From Rugalucina vietnamica (Eukaryota; Mollusca; Bivalvia; Lucinida; Lucinidae): a DNA stretch of 64,000 nucleotides. The notes beneath the pieces were generated by a model. The model ran no database searches. It saw only the letters and a list, made by a program, of their open reading frames with translations, and was not told the DNA's origin. A program made the translations under genes and the position numbers. Location of the stretch: contig OZ024878.1 of NCBI GenBank assembly GCA_964017185.1, positions 18,789,851 through 18,853,850 on the forward strand. The letters run 5' to 3'. Shown here piece after piece: positions 36,977 to 50,600 of the stretch; position 1 is the first letter of the stretch, and each line of letters begins with the position of its first letter.

Positions 36977-37170
36977 CGTTTATTTGCTGAAAAAATACGA
37001 ATATAATATAATTAGTAAAAAAAGCAGTTGGTTTAGATGATTCAATGGACACTGCAAAAAACTTTACGAAAGAAATAGGCTACCTTTGCTATATGGGTCT
37101 TTACATGATCAGCATTTAAATGTTAAGAAAAATAATTTTGTGCGTTATTTGAAAGTTAAATAGCACTCAC

Positions 37171-37461
37171 CTTATATGTATCTCGACGAGCGTCTTCTAT
37201 TAAACTCTTGCGAGTATTGTTTCCTCTTCCAACAAAACGGTTTGATGAAAACTGGTCAAAATCGACCATATTTATATTGTTAAATCTCGCGCCTTTCGAA
37301 GAAATAAAGCGATGGTTCCGCGAAATACGTCCAAATAAGGTATACAGGCCAGTCACGGTCTTATTTTTATCTGTGAGCCGGACTTAATGTTAGTAATCAA
37401 TGATACTTATGAATAATTTAAATGGGTCGAGAAGATAAATATAGACGTGACAATCGATACC
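37171..37461 (-). promoter_or_regulatory. Actin B 5' leader exon and promoter block
   Basis: The leader exon ends at 37,171 (AAG|GTGAGT). On the minus strand 37,436-37,461 reads GGTATCGATTGTCA then a TATATTTA box. The segment 37,361-37,379 contains GATAAAAATA, and 37,331-37,340 is CCTTATTTGG, a consensus CArG box (SRF site), the class of element known to control animal actin genes. An upstream ATG at 37,267-37,269 opens a 41-codon frame that crosses the splice and ends inside the actin CDS at 36,960. Confidence 0.65.
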
Positions 37462-37586
37462 CTGGTTAAGTATACTGAAAAAAAAAAATAATTTAGTCAA
37501 ATACGTATACTAGATTACTAAATCTTTATACAACTATACGTACGTGTTACATCCTTTCAGATCAATTTAATGCTTCTTTTATATAC

Positions 37587-37591
<5 letters not shown>

Positions 37592-37631
<40 letters not shown>
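37592..37631. repeat. (CT)n microsatellite
   Basis: About 40 bp of uninterrupted CT repeats upstream of the actin B promoter block. Confidence 0.9.
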
Positions 37632-37636
<5 letters not shown>

Positions 37637-38049
37637 GACGTAGGCATTTTATTCTACAATCCTGGCTGTGGCTTATCTCTTGATGAACATACCCTTATAT
37701 AGCAAATGTTATTTCTAGCTGCTTTACAATTGCGATGTAAAAATAATGTGGAACGACTAAGTGACGTTCATAAGTGTTGAATATTAATCGTCCGTGGAAG
37801 TTATCCGTATTCATTCATGGAATGCGACCGCTATCGGCAGTTTATAAAGTTAAGCACATTTCGTTTATTGGACTCTATACTTCCTATTTTTTCTTTACCT
37901 ATACTCTGCTTAAGATCATCTAAAAATAGCATAACTATGTCAGTATTTAACTTCTCTATATAAGTATTTGAACTTATTTTTAAACCTTAGTCTGACATAT
38001 ACTATTATCTCCTCGAGTCAATTAAAACAAGCAAGTTTTTATTATATGG

Positions 38050-38131
38050 CCATATATGGAAAAGCTTTAGCAGACAGTCTCAGATTATCTTCCATATATG
38101 GAACTAGTCTCAGATTATCTTTCATATATGG
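38050..38131. promoter_or_regulatory. Candidate upstream CArG cluster
   Basis: CCATATATGG occurs at 38,050-38,059 and 38,092-38,101, with a one-mismatch version at 38,122-38,131. The last two are in a 30-bp tandem repeat ('ctcagattatctt...'). They lie about 0.6-0.7 kb upstream of the actin B promoter block. Caution: the same decamer also occurs by chance in repeats and in actin A coding sequence. Confidence 0.4.
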
Positions 38132-38819
38132 AACTTCTAATAATCCATGGCAGGTTTTGGAAAACTTGTTTAAATTCTAACATGACCAATAAAGATCTCG
38201 TACTTACATTTTTATTTTTCAGCAGAATCCATTTTCGGCGGACAAAAATGTTTACGAGCGAGGTCACAAGAGCGATCTCTCCTTTAAATATTCAAAGATT
38301 TGCGAACTGATCGAACTTCGGATAAAATACCAGGTTGTCTCAAAAGTACGTATAACATACAAATTCATTAGAAGCATAGGACTCACGATAAAAAATGATA
38401 GGGATTCAAATCCCACTGGAAAAATTTTTCTCACCAGTTTATCTATTGTTTTTTGGTTGTTTTTTTTTTGTTGTTGTTTTTTTTTTGTGTGTGTGTGTGT
38501 GTGTGTTTTTTTTTATTCTTTTAACGTTTTTATGCAGTAATTTCCTTTGGTTCTTTTCTCGGGAAAATAATGAAATCGGTTGATTAAACTTTCACAGGTT
38601 TTCATGGAAACTCTTTTGACACTTATGAATGTGTTAGTTCAAAGTCCCTTGACGTTCAAATGCAACGAAAGCCATAAACTGTATGTTTTCCTTGTCGTTG
38701 CAAACCGAAACCATAATAATCACACTTACTTGTATGTGGGCTCTCTTTGAAAATAACAAAGGGAATTAGGATCTGGTAAAATCACTTGGAACTGGCAAAA
38801 GTAGCGGTATTCTTCATCT

Positions 38820-39445
38820 CTAGACGCTATGATGGCCCCCACTTAAAGCTATTCATTTTAGTTGGTTGGGGCCGGAGCTTCTTGTCTGTTGCTTGGCCCA
38901 CCGCGGTTCAACTGGTGTTTTTCTTTTGCTCCGTAGTAAGTTATTTGGCGCCCAGGGATCTCCATCGTCGGGCAGCTAACTGAATCTGTCAGTCCTCGAT
39001 TTTGATTCATCGTGGTGGTTATCATGATTTATTTGTTTGTCCTTGATGATTCATCGACTAGTTCGAGATTCACCACGAGGACCGAACAACTAACTAAATG
39101 TTGTGAACCACTGTAGAAGCTGAGGGTGAGGTTAGGTACCTGTAAAATCGATTTAAGCCCGCCAGTAATTTATAGTACTGATCGTTCCAATGCGATACCA
39201 CTGTGGTGTTTCTTATTGTTTTATATCTTGGTATTAAAATTGTTGTGCTGCTTGCATCATATGTATTTTTTTCAAATTTTAGTTAAGTTTAGGTAACTGA
39301 GTGGCCACCTATTGGGAAAATAGTTGCTCATTCGGCTTACGATATGTTTTCATGGTATGACTGTTAATTTAGTTTTTTCCCACCTCGGTTTTGGGATTGG
39401 CAATCTCTTTCTGATTGCGCCGTTTCCTGATCGTTGCCTACTTGT
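38820..39445 (+). repeat. Naiad 3' region fragment (longer)
   Basis: Begins with the 3'-region sequence that reads GWGRSFLSVAWPT in one frame, as at 16,904-17,101 (minus). It continues through the pseudo-LTR segment ('cgactagttcgagattcacc') and one tail unit to about 39,445. Confidence 0.75.
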
Positions 39446-39544
39446 ACTATTCAACAACCGATTCACAAACTGAATATCGTTTTTAAAAGAATGGTTGTGC
39501 TGTATAGTTATTGTTAATACATGTGTACATAAGCGACTTTAAGT

Positions 39545-39780
39545 AAATTTTAATTTTTTTTGTGCTGTTGGCGCCTTATGTATGTTTTCATATTTTTAGT
39601 TAAGTTAAGGTAACTGAGTGGCCACCTATTGGGAAAATAGCTGCTCATTCGGCTTGAGATATGTTTCATGGTATAAGTACCTGATTGTTATTTTGGTTTT
39701 TTCCCACCTCGGTTTTTGGAGTGGGAATCTTTTTTCTGATTGCGCCTTTTCCTGATCTTTGCCTACTTGTACCTTTATAT
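39545..39780 (+). repeat. Second Naiad tail unit
   Basis: Starts 'ttttttttgtgctgttggcg' and ends 'gcctacttgtacc'. Lying about 100 bp after the unit ending at 39,445, it mirrors the tandem tail arrangement on the minus strand at 16.2-16.8 kb. Confidence 0.7.
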
Positions 39781-39867
39781 ACGTATCACTATATTTGTAT
39801 TTGGAAACCGCGTTGAACGAGGAGAGATTCGGAATAGATAGTACGTTACTGTACTTTTCCGATATTG

Positions 39868-40318
39868 CTTGCGTTCGGGAACATTGGTACCATTTTTACC
39901 AATGGTAATCAAACATCGTTCAAGATTTACAAAATAATGTCACCATTGGTATGTCATTGATACCAATTTTACCGACCATTGGCATCAAATAATGCAGACA
40001 AAATTAATTTACCAAAGAGGGAAAAGTCACATTACTAAATATGGCGAGCCTAGATTTATTTCTAGAATTTTGTAAATAAGCACTATTTTGTCATATATAT
40101 GCAAATGTAAATTTTGTCTTAGATGCAAATGTAAATTTAATGAATTACACAATTTACATGTAGAAAATAAAAAAAAAAAATACTAAAAAGACAAAAGGAC
40201 CGTTGTTACCAATGGTAGCATTGGCAGCCGAAAAACGTTCAGGGTTTTCTGGTTCCCATTGGTAAAATGTTACTAATTGTACTTGCAAATTTTACCATTA
40301 GAAGAACCACGAACGCAC
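39868..40318. repeat. Possible inverted-repeat element rich in ACCAATGGT motifs
   Basis: GCGTTCG near 39,871 and CGAACGC near 40,316 are inverted. ACCAATGGT / ACCATTGGT occurs many times between them. A target duplication was not resolved. Confidence 0.45.
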
Positions 40319-40374
40319 TCCATTCTCTGTAAACTGCAATTAATCCTTTAGTTTTCAGTATCTAAACCGACCTT

Positions 40375-40530
40375 TGTCAGAAGCAGAATCAGAATAGTTT
40401 ACTGGTTTGACGTCAAATTGACAATACAATACCAGGAGTATGGGGCTTGACCGGAGGGGATTAGTCCCGAACTCTCACAAGAGAAGTAAATTTAGCCACG
40501 CATTCGTCTGACATTTCAGCAGAGGAGATA
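40375..40530 (+). repeat. Dispersed repeat, copy 2
   Basis: Same sequence as 15,640-15,830 ('ccggaggggattagtccc' with surrounding similarity). Class unknown. Confidence 0.5.
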
Positions 40531-41111
40531 CGAGAATCAGGGAGGTCATTACAATCCCTAATATTGGGGTGGGGGGGGGGGTGCTATGTAAATAGGCATT
40601 TATACTTGCTGAAGGTATGAAATGCAAAGGATTGTTAATTTCTATAACGCATATCCTTTAGAATAAGGTCATCAGTGTGTATTTTGGCTCTCCCTTTTAA
40701 CCTTTGTAAAGCAATATAATTCTATTATCCTTCCTTGTTTTCTGCAGGTCTTCCCATTATAGTTTGTGCCAGTCAAACTACCTTTTTCATATGTATAATT
40801 CCCAGTTACAACCCTAGATGAACGCATTTGCACTTTCTCAAATTCATCTATCAGACCTTCATAATGAGGGTCCCAGACAAAGGTACCTTATTCAGTATAT
40901 GTCTCACCATAAATTTATCAACTGCACGCTGTGGTTAATCTATCTTCCACTACTTCTTAACCTCATCAGAGGACTTCAGAAGGAATTCCGGTATACCAAG
41001 TGCTAAAGGGGGTTAGCTGAAATAAAAGAAAAGTGAAGTGGGTGAAATGAGTTTGTACAGTGAAAGAAGAGTGTTAGTATAGTTTAAAAGATAAAAAACA
41101 GAATCTGGTGA

Positions 41112-42543
41112 TTAGGGAGACACATGCACCACCTGGCAAACAGCATGACTGAACTGTGCCACGGTGGGGAGCATGACAATACTGATGGGTAAAGCGTTCC
41201 AATGTACTGCAGTTCTTGGAAAAAAGCTATACTTGCAGTAATTGGTAGAAGTGCTGATTTGTCTGTATGCCAGCGGGTGGATGAATTTGGACTGCCTGCG
41301 ATTTGGTGTGAGATAGTCAGTTAGAGGGATTGCTACAAGATCATATGTGATCTTGTACAGCATGATCAGTCGGGTATCTATTCGCCTTTGGTCTAATGGA
41401 CGCCAGGAAAGTTTATTGAGCATTTCAGTAACACTGGAGGTGGACCTGTAGTCATGGGTAGCCCACCTGGCCGATCTACGTTGAACAGATTCTATCTTTT
41501 TTATGTCAGTGTCGGTGTGGGGAGACCATACAGAGGAGGCGTATTCCAGCTGTGGTCTGACAAGTGTTTTGTAGGCTGTGGATTTGAGGTCTTGGTTATG
41601 AACTTTGATATTGCGTTTGAGAAAGCCCAGCGTTTGATTTGCTTTTTTAGTGATGTTATTTATGTGATTTCCCCAGCTGAGGTCTTCTGATATTGTGACC
41701 CCAAGGTACTTGGCAGCGGGTACACTTTCAAGTTCAGTGTTGTGTAGAAAGTATTTGGATGGAATGGGAGTCTTGAATCTGGTCACATGTAAGACCTGAC
41801 ATTTTGCTGGGTTAAAGTTCATATCCCAATCTTCTTCCCATTTCTCGAGTTTCAGGAGGTCTTCTTGAAGGATGTTTGCTTCTGAGAGTGAGCTGATGCA
41901 TAGATACATTGCTGTGTCGTCTGCGAAAAGTCTGACTCTTGACCTTACCTGTTCTGGAAGGTCATTAATGTAGGCTAAGAATAGGATTGGTCCGAGAACA
42001 GAGCCCTGCGGGACACCAGAGGAGACAGGGATAGGGCTGGAGCTGATACCGTTGGTTACTACAGATTGTTTCCTATTGTCTAAAAAGTCTTTTATCCATT
42101 TTAGAGTGTCACCCCGAATGCCATAGGCATGAAGTTTTTGGAGCAATTTTTCATGGGCGACTTTATCAAAAGCTTTACTAAAATCTAAAAGTATTAAGTC
42201 TGTCTGTTTTTTGGACTCCATGTTTTTGGAGAGTTCATCAATAAGCATGATCAACTGGGTCTCGCAGGACCGCCGCTCTCGGAACCCATGCTGTAAGTCA
42301 TAGAGGATATTCTGGTCCGTGAAATGTTTTGATATGTTGGATGCCACGATGTGTTCCAGTACTTTGCAAAGAACACATGTGAGCGATATGGGGCGGTAAT
42401 TGGCTGGGTCTGTCTTGTCCCCTTTTTTGAATATAGGGGACACATTTGCTTCCTTCCAGATGGTAGGGAGTTTACCTTGGTCTAAGGACCTCTGGAAGAT
42501 TATTTCAAGAATGGGGGCTAATTTAACCGCACGTTGTAAAAAA
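41112..42543 (-). CDS. Non-LTR retrotransposon reverse transcriptase, open, 5'-truncated
   Basis: A frame of 443 codons from an internal Met, with homology extending upstream to about 42,543 (LAPILEIIFQRSLDQGKLP before VSPIFKKGDK). RT motifs run in order: NYRPISLTCVLCKVLE, QHGFRERRSCETQL, LLDFSKAFDKV (motif A, catalytic Asp), SSGVPQGSVLGPILF (motif B), RLFADDTAMY (motif C, ADD), then the thumb region LEYASSVWSPHT and IESVQRRSARW. It resembles jockey/CR1/L2-like elements. No stop or frameshift interrupts the RT, but the endonuclease is absent, so the copy cannot mobilise itself. It differs from the fragments at 9.8 and 13 kb. Confidence 0.88.
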
Positions 42544-43269
42544 ATTGTGTCACTTTATTTTATATTATGGAGAAATGATACCATGTGAGCAAATACTCAA
42601 CAGTGGTCAACAATTGTGGCACCTATAACTGTCACATTTGTGTGACTTGAAAAAGTATTGCTGGGTGTATGGTGGTAATTCAATGGACCATTGGTTCCGG
42701 TGATTAGTTAAACATTTTGTACGCAAACAATTTCCTGGCTTTGTAACATTTATTGTGGCAACAAGAAAAATGGCCGACTCCACCGAGGTCTGAAATGCAT
42801 TTTAGAAAATCAATGTTTATGAGGTCTTGTCTTCATAATCTGGGACTTATAGTTGGAGAATTATTTGTAAAGTTGTTATATAGTCCCGACAAATAGTTCG
42901 GATAAGAAGTATCATATTGTTTAGTAGAAAAAAAACGCATAAAAATCAAAAAGCTTTACAAGTTTAAGCTTTTTGAAAGCCATGCAATATTTCGCTGCTA
43001 TTTTCACTGTATGACAATGTGTATTCTTGGCACTAGTTCGATTTGATCTAGACTCGTACAACTCAGCTGATGTTTACAGGGCTAAAATGACTTGTCATCC
43101 ATTCTGACCTCGTATCCATCCATAAAACAACATGGCAAAAATAAGCTGTGTTTACACATCAGTTGTTTCACCGAGAATTCCATGGTTAATACAAAGAAAT
43201 GCTCAATGACACTTCGCTAAATTGATGAAACACACATTTAACATTCTAAAAATCCAGTTTTCTCCGGTG

Positions 43270-43440
43270 GAGCGGACTGGCGCAGGGTTAGAGTGGTTGA
43301 CTCAGGTCCCAGCGGTCCCATGTTCAATCTTCAACAGGGGGGCCTTTCATTCTGGCTTTGAGCAAGTAACATTTCCACAGCTCGTGAGGTAATGGGCTGA
43401 AATTGATCGACTCATTAAACAGTAAAAAAATTAAAAAAAA
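43270..43440 (+). repeat. tRNA-derived SINE, family 2, plus copy
   Basis: The head GGACTGGCGCAGGGTTAGAGTGG-type A box (split by divergence), body 'ttgagcaagtaacatttcca' and an A-rich tail match the copy at 11,751-11,935. Confidence 0.7.
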
Positions 43441-43589
43441 TAAAAAAAAATAAAAAAATTGTGTCTTCTTTTTTAACAGATTTATTTTTTCAGCTGTTTG
43501 TCAATCGTGTTCATCTGTGGGGCCGTTTCCGGAGGCAGCCGAACACATTTATGTATTTTTTTTATTTTTTTTGTACTGTGTACTTTCTT

Positions 43590-43730
43590 GATACGTTTCT
43601 GATTATTACCTTAGAAGCAGTGGAAATGTGACTTGTGAAAATGCCACAGCAAAAATGTCCTGGCTGAGGGTCAACCTATGACCTCTGGGACCAGAGTCCT
43701 TCACCACTGCTCCAGTCTGCTCCACTGTTA
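43590..43730 (-). repeat. tRNA-derived SINE, family 2, minus copy
   Basis: The reverse complement matches the neighbouring SINE (head 'ggagcagactggagcagtgg', body 'caagtcacatttccactgct'). The pair is tail-to-tail. Confidence 0.65.
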
Positions 43731-43826
43731 TCTAATAAAGTAAAAATTAACATCAGTTTACACTTAAATATTTATGAATGATTTTTTTTCATGCATGACA
43801 ATGTTTCAAAAGATTTATACCTTTAA

Positions 43827-44341
43827 CCTTTAGCATGCTGAGCAATATAGTGAAATCTATATCGCAGCCCACTGACGTTTTTTCCAATTTTTTTCCGTGT
43901 TTTCTTAATTTTTGAGCCATAAAAACAGCTGAATAAATTCAACAAACGCAGTAAACAAATCTACTTTCGGTTTCGGAAGTCTTTGTTACGCCGATTTCTA
44001 GCGTAAAAATTCATCATACGTACCGTTACGATGTCATATTTCGGGTGTAAATGCACCCAATTTTCCATTTACCAGCGAAAAAAGCGCTGAAAATGCATTT
44101 CTAATGCAAAAATAACGAAAATCCGATCAAAATCGGCCGACAAATCGGTCCCAAAACCACAAGCCGCCATGTTGTTTTCATGCGCAACTGTCTGGGCATC
44201 GCTCATTAATATTCATAAGTAGGCAGTGGGCGAAAAGTGCGGGAAATTTGAAAGCGTTTTTTCTTGTCGACCGCAGTCGCCTCTAGTTGGCACAGATAGG
44301 TATTCCACGGTCGACCGCAGTCGCCTACAGCATGCTAAAGG
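43827..44341. mobile_element. piggyBac-like MITE
   Basis: The ends CCTTTAGCATGCTG and CAGCATGCTAAAGG are inverted and flanked on both sides by TTAA (43,823-43,826 and 44,342-44,345), the piggyBac target signature. It is 515 bp with no transposase. Confidence 0.85.
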
Positions 44342-44656
44342 TTAACTTAAGCTGCATAGTTACACTCCTCCTATGGTGCTTCATTTGAGTCATCTATCAA
44401 ATAACTGACCAAGGCCCATTGCTTAAACTTTGCAACATTAGCTAGATTTTAAGTCTCTATAAAAGCTAGGATACACATCAAGCCTGAATATATTTCTTAC
44501 ATATGTGCCATGAATGTAAGAGCAATATATTGCTGCCTATTATGCAGCTTAAAGGCTTTATTTTCTTTACTTTAATAGTTGTACCCTGGGGATACCTATG
44601 GGATACAAGTAAATGCTGAAAAAATTTCTCATGATAAATTCTATTGTTTTTACTAG

Positions 44657-47600
44657 GTGATTGAGAAGCACCTTGCTGAGCGACAAATTAAGAAAGAGAA
44701 AGATGTTGAACAACTATATCTAGCAAATAAGTAAGTACAGATTGATTTCTTTCAGCCTACTCAGCCTACTGGTTTACATGAAATTATGTCTGACATTGAT
44801 ATATAAGCTGTGACATGAGAAAACCTGTCTTCGGGGTTTCCAACTAGGTCCGACACAAACCAGTCTGTGTAGCCACAGAAGATGTCTAGAAGCTTCAAAT
44901 TTTGGATATATGTAGATAAGGGATTGTACTATCCAAGTAGTGAAAACAAAGGCGCTGATCTGCGTCTTTGTTTTCACATAGGCAAAAATCCGTTTTTCTC
45001 ATGACGCAGCTCATATGATCAAAGGAGGTCAGACGCAAAGCGACACATTGAAAGAAATCAAAGAGTACACATACCAGTACTATTGAACTTTGAATGTCCA
45101 TGACATTTAATGAAAGTATACAGAAATAGATGTAGACTAGACATATTAAAGTAATAATAAATGTTTTGCAAAATTTTGCTTGATAATGATACAAATCACA
45201 TTTATTACTTTGTTCTGCCAACTTTTACTTCTTTGTGAATATGAAATTTCAAGCCTCTACCCTGCTTCTGTGACTATACAGCCTCTGGTTTGTGTCGACC
45301 TGGTCGGAAACCCGCATTGTTGGTTTTCTCATGTGAAGGCTCATATATTATGTATTTTCAGAGGATTAAAAGAATGTGACGACTTGTCTAGATTTAAATA
45401 TCTGAGATATCTATGGCTAAACGGGAACAAGGTACAACAAATATCAGATCATTGAATACATTGCATCATACTATGATACATGTTTGTCTTTCATTTTAAT
45501 ATTTCTGTATTCCACAAAAATTTCAGATCCTTATAGTCAGTGGGTGACCATGTAAACTAAAATTAATACACAAACAATGATGTGATTCAATGTTTCTATT
45601 CTATGTTCTCTCCAATGGTGTGAAGTTATACAGTTCGATTGTCAAACACTTAGATACATTGTAATTCATTGACATAAGTTGAAATAATGAATATGGTCCT
45701 ATCATATAAGCAGAAGATAAAATGAAAAAAGTAAAACAAAACAAGAAAGAAGTTGTTTTAAACTATGATACCAGAAACCACATGAGTCACGTCATGAGAG
45801 ATTTTTGCCTATGCGAAAACAAAGGCGCAGATCAGCTTCGCAGTAACTGCGAAGCTGATCAGCACCTTTGTTTTCGCTACACGGATAGTACAATTCCTCT
45901 ACTTTCTAAATCCAAAGTTTCATGCCTCTAGTCATCTTCTGTGCTTGCACAGCTCGGTTTGATTCCGACCTGGTTGGAAACCCCCAAGACAGGTTTTCTT
46001 GTGCCGTGGCTCACATAATTAGCTTTGCATTATGCTTTATTCCAGTTGCGGCGATTAGACTGTTTATACCAGAATTTCCAGCTTGCGGAGCTGTACCTTC
46101 AGAATAATCAGCTGGTTGAAGTATTTGGTGCTCTCCAGCATTTAACTTCGCTGAAGGTGCTCATGTTACACAATAACCAGCTCACAAAGTTGGACAGACT
46201 CGTCAAAGAATTTAAGAAAATGCAGTGTCTTAAAACATTGAGTAAGTTCACGTATGGCATTACGAAAACACGGCCCTGCAATATAGTATTACAGAGATTG
46301 TTTAAGTTGTAAAAAATGAAAATTTTCAGTTGAAATTTTTTTCTATTTTTTCTTTTTTTTGCTCAAAACTTAGATTGTGGGTACAAGTTATACCTGCCTC
46401 GACCAGTACCCACAATCTATGTTTTGGATCAGAAATAATAAAAAAATAAGTTTACCCTTGCAAACCCCAGTTTTCTATATAAAAATGGGGTATAAGTGGG
46501 TATACTTTTCATGGACATGTTTTCCTGATGAGGAACAATACTACATCAAACATCCAAGCAATAATTTATTGATAAATTATACATGTAGTGAAAATGGTTG
46601 GGAGGAAATGAAACTGGTCGTTAAACGTAGGTGGGCATTCAATTCAAGTGGTCTTTAGCGGAATTTTTACTGCACTGTGATCTTTAGCTGTAAAAATTTG
46701 TTATAATTTTTAGATGAAAACAAAAATTCTAAATTTTCCTCAATTTTGGTCTTTACAGTTGAAAATAGGTAAGTTGAAAATTGATAGAACTTTCAGATGA
46801 AAATAGAGAGGCTTATACTTGTACTCCCTCAGATTTTCTATTTAATGTTTTTTACAGTAACTGTTACTCTTTAAAAGTGGCATTTACATGAGTCAATAAG
46901 CATTCAAATATTTGAGCCGCCTCATGGGAAAACCAACAATCTGCATAGGCGAAAACAAAGACGCAGATCAGCTTCGCGGTAACCGCGAAGCTGATCAGCG
47001 CCTTTGTTTTCGCTACTCGGATAGTACAGTTCCTCTTCTACTTAAATCCGAAACTTCAAGCTTCTAACTCTTTTCTGTGCTTGTACAGGCTGGTTTGTGT
47101 CGGACCTGTTCAGAAACCACATTGTTGGCTTTCCCACAAGGCGGCTCATTTCTCTTCACTTCTTACTTTTTGACCTGCAAATATTTTCAGATTTAGCATC
47201 ACTTATACAAATACATGGGAACGATATATGTGACTATTTGGTAGGGTTTGAAAAAATGTTGTAACTTTGGTGTTGTGTATGCTATGTGGATGCTTTCTGT
47301 GAGAATAGTCTTAAAACAAAAGAAGAGTTAAGAGTGCACTGCACATTGTACACACAGTTCATTTTCAGACACAATATTTTACCGTGCACACCAATTTTAT
47401 ATTTATTTTATGTATGTGAAAATTTGCTATCAGTTTGGTCTGTTGCCCATCATCTTGACATATGAACCTTGTGGGAAAACCAGCAATGTGGTTTCCAAAG
47501 AGGTCTGACACAAACTGGCCTGTACAGTCACAGAAAAGAGCTAGAAGCTTGAAATTTCGGATATAAGTAGAAGAGGAATTGTACTATCCGAGTAGCGAAA

Positions 47601-50600
47601 ACAAAGGCGCTGATCAGCTTCACGGTTACCGCGAAGCTGATCTGCGTCTTTGTTTTCGCCTATGCAGATTGTTGGTTTTCCCATGAGGTGGTTCATATCA
47701 CAGTATCACCACCTTTATTTCGATGCAAGAAAATATCTTTGGGGTTTCCGACCAGGTCTGACTCAAAAACCGGCCACAGTCACAGAGCAAGTCTAGCAGC
47801 TTGAAATTTTGGATTCATTTCATTATGGATCCAAAAGAGTGACTTCCAGATAACAGCATCAGACAAGATGCATGGCATTTCTTAACATTACGAAAACTTG
47901 CCCATGCAATAAACAGATATATTTTAGCTTTAAAAATTGAAAAATTTCAGCTGAAAAATTATGTTATCGTGATGAATGCTTCAGTATTCAGCCTTCAATA
48001 TCTGCTCCACTGGTAGCATGGCTGATTCCTAATGACATGGACCTGAAATTGAGCCCGAAATAGGCACATTTCTTTTACGAAGATTTGGTCATGAAAACTC
48101 TCTCTTCCATTGTCAGATTCAAGAAGAGCATTTTAAGTATTGGTAAGTGGTGAAAATATTTGCACTAAGAACTGGTAATCTATCTGGGAGGCTTATTCAG
48201 AAACAGTGTGGTTACCGGTACTGTTTGGATAACTGATACTTTGACATGACCTCAGCCATAAAAATTTAGAATTTCATATCTGAAAAAATTGGATATCTTT
48301 AATATTTTTGCTATGTTTTGGATCAAAAATAAGAATAACAGGTACCGGTACACACCTGCAAAGGGTATTCATTGCATGGACATGTTATCCTGGAGAATTA
48401 ATATTTTTTTCTATCTTTCAGACTTATTCAACAACCCTGTAGCTCAGGAGTCAGACTATCGGCTGTTTGTCATACATTCTGTACCTTCGGTTGATCTGCT
48501 GGACAGACAAGGTAAAATAACATTGTGTGACAAATTGTGGCAAATTCAGTTGAATAACATTGGGTTGCATTTGCACGGCTTAATTCCAGTCATCCTGACC
48601 TTTTGTACATTTGATTAAAAAAAGTGTTCTTTGTTAACTTTGATGGGACATGAAAACCAACAGCAAAATATGCACCAGTCATTTGTAACCACTGTCCCCC
48701 ACCTACCTGATTTGAAGCTTATGCACCAGTCATTTGTAACCACTGTCCCCCACCTACGACGGCGTAAGAGTGGGGGATAGCCGGGCTGAAGTGCAGGGCA
48801 ATTTTCGAGTGTCCCCGCAGTGCAGGGGAAATGACGGGTTTTTGACATTAGGATCGTTACCCCAAGGAGATTTTCTATTGCTAAGGGCAGGGCAAAGAGA
48901 ACAGTTTTGACCTCCAGTTTGCCCCCTGGGGGTGGGGCTTATAGCAGAGCACTGAAAGCTGAAAAGTCATAATCCCCGCCCTTCCCCGTTACAAATGACT
49001 GGTGCTTTATTGAATCTGTTTCCACAGATCACATGGGTCTGGCAATTTCTCTTTGTGGGACACAGGCAAACAGCATAGCCCAGATCATGTGACACTCCAG
49101 AATTTGGCATCACATCTGGGGCTGTTGGTTTGCTTAGAGAGTACCCACTGTGTATGTTTTGGATCAAAAATATGAAAATCAGGTATACCCCTGCAAACCC
49201 CAGTTTTACTATATAAAAGTGAGGTTTAAGGAGTTATACATTTCGCAAACATGTTTTCCTGATGAATAGGGTTAAAACTTTTCTTATTTCCCATTGTTGT
49301 TTCAGAGGTGCTAAAGGGAGAACGGGAGGCTGCCAAAAAAATATATGACCAGGAACAGGAAAAAATACGGGAAACTGTTGCATTTGGAAGGCGATCTGAG
49401 GGACCACCTGGGTTATATTATCCTGCCAAAGAAATGCATTTAACTAAATTTGGTAGGTATTTCTTTCTGTGTCAAAATTTGCTTTTGGGTAAATTATTAT
49501 ATTCAAATAATTTTTTTTTTCATTGTGATTTACATATATGAATTTTGCAGTGCCTAATGATACATGCAGCATAAAATTACTGACTGCTACTGTTTATTAT
49601 ATGCATTTAATGGGCGTACTATTGTACATACAGATCTGAAAATAATTTAAATCTGGGTAGAAAGCTGATCTCGTTGATTGACAATTCTGTCCTTAAAGGT
49701 ACCAATTACTATAAATAAAAAAGTTACCAAAAGAGTTTGAATTAACACGGGGGTTAAACGATGCTACCTGTGCTGTCGTCGGAGACATTTGTTTACCATT
49801 ACATGCAAAACTTGCTATCATCCAACTCCGAGTACATGTATATTGACAGTCATATCATGTCTAGGATGACAACAAAATAACTAGCACCATATTTATGATT
49901 GTTGACCATATACATGTACTTGGACATCTTGGGTTTGCATGTGATGATATACAAATGTCTCACGTGGGACATGACTCCGTAGCACAGGTAGCATCATTTG
50001 AATCACACCATGATTAAATAAGTTCTTTAAGTAACATTCTGGAACCAGTTGTTCAAAATTAACGACATCATTTGTTAACAATTTGTTAAAATTTCAAACA
50101 TGAATATTACAAATACAGTTATTTTTTGTTGATAAAATGTGAGAATCCTTTGCAATGCAATGTAAAGGATTCTCACATTTTATCAACAAAAAATAACACT
50201 GTATTTGCTTACGTAGTCAGCATTTACTTAACGAGTTAAGATCTTAACGATGACGTTAAGCTAATGAAGTTTTGAACAACTGGCCCCTAATCATTAAGGA
50301 ACCCTTTTCAGGACCTCAGTTACCTAAGAGATTTATAAGACCCGATTCAGGTAGTGTTGCAGTGACATTCCGTTATTAAATAACATTTTTCCCATGTTTT
50401 GCTAAACCATGTTTGTTTTGAAAGTTTGGTGCATTGTGGGCTGTGTCTCTGTTTCCTGTTTGATTTTGAATGTTTGAGAGTTTTTTCCTTTACAGAAATT
50501 ACCAATATACATGTACATATAATGTTTGAGAACATGATGCCAAGATAATCACTTTATGATAAAAGTTTTCAAATTGAGCAGTTCAATCTTGTCACAAAAG

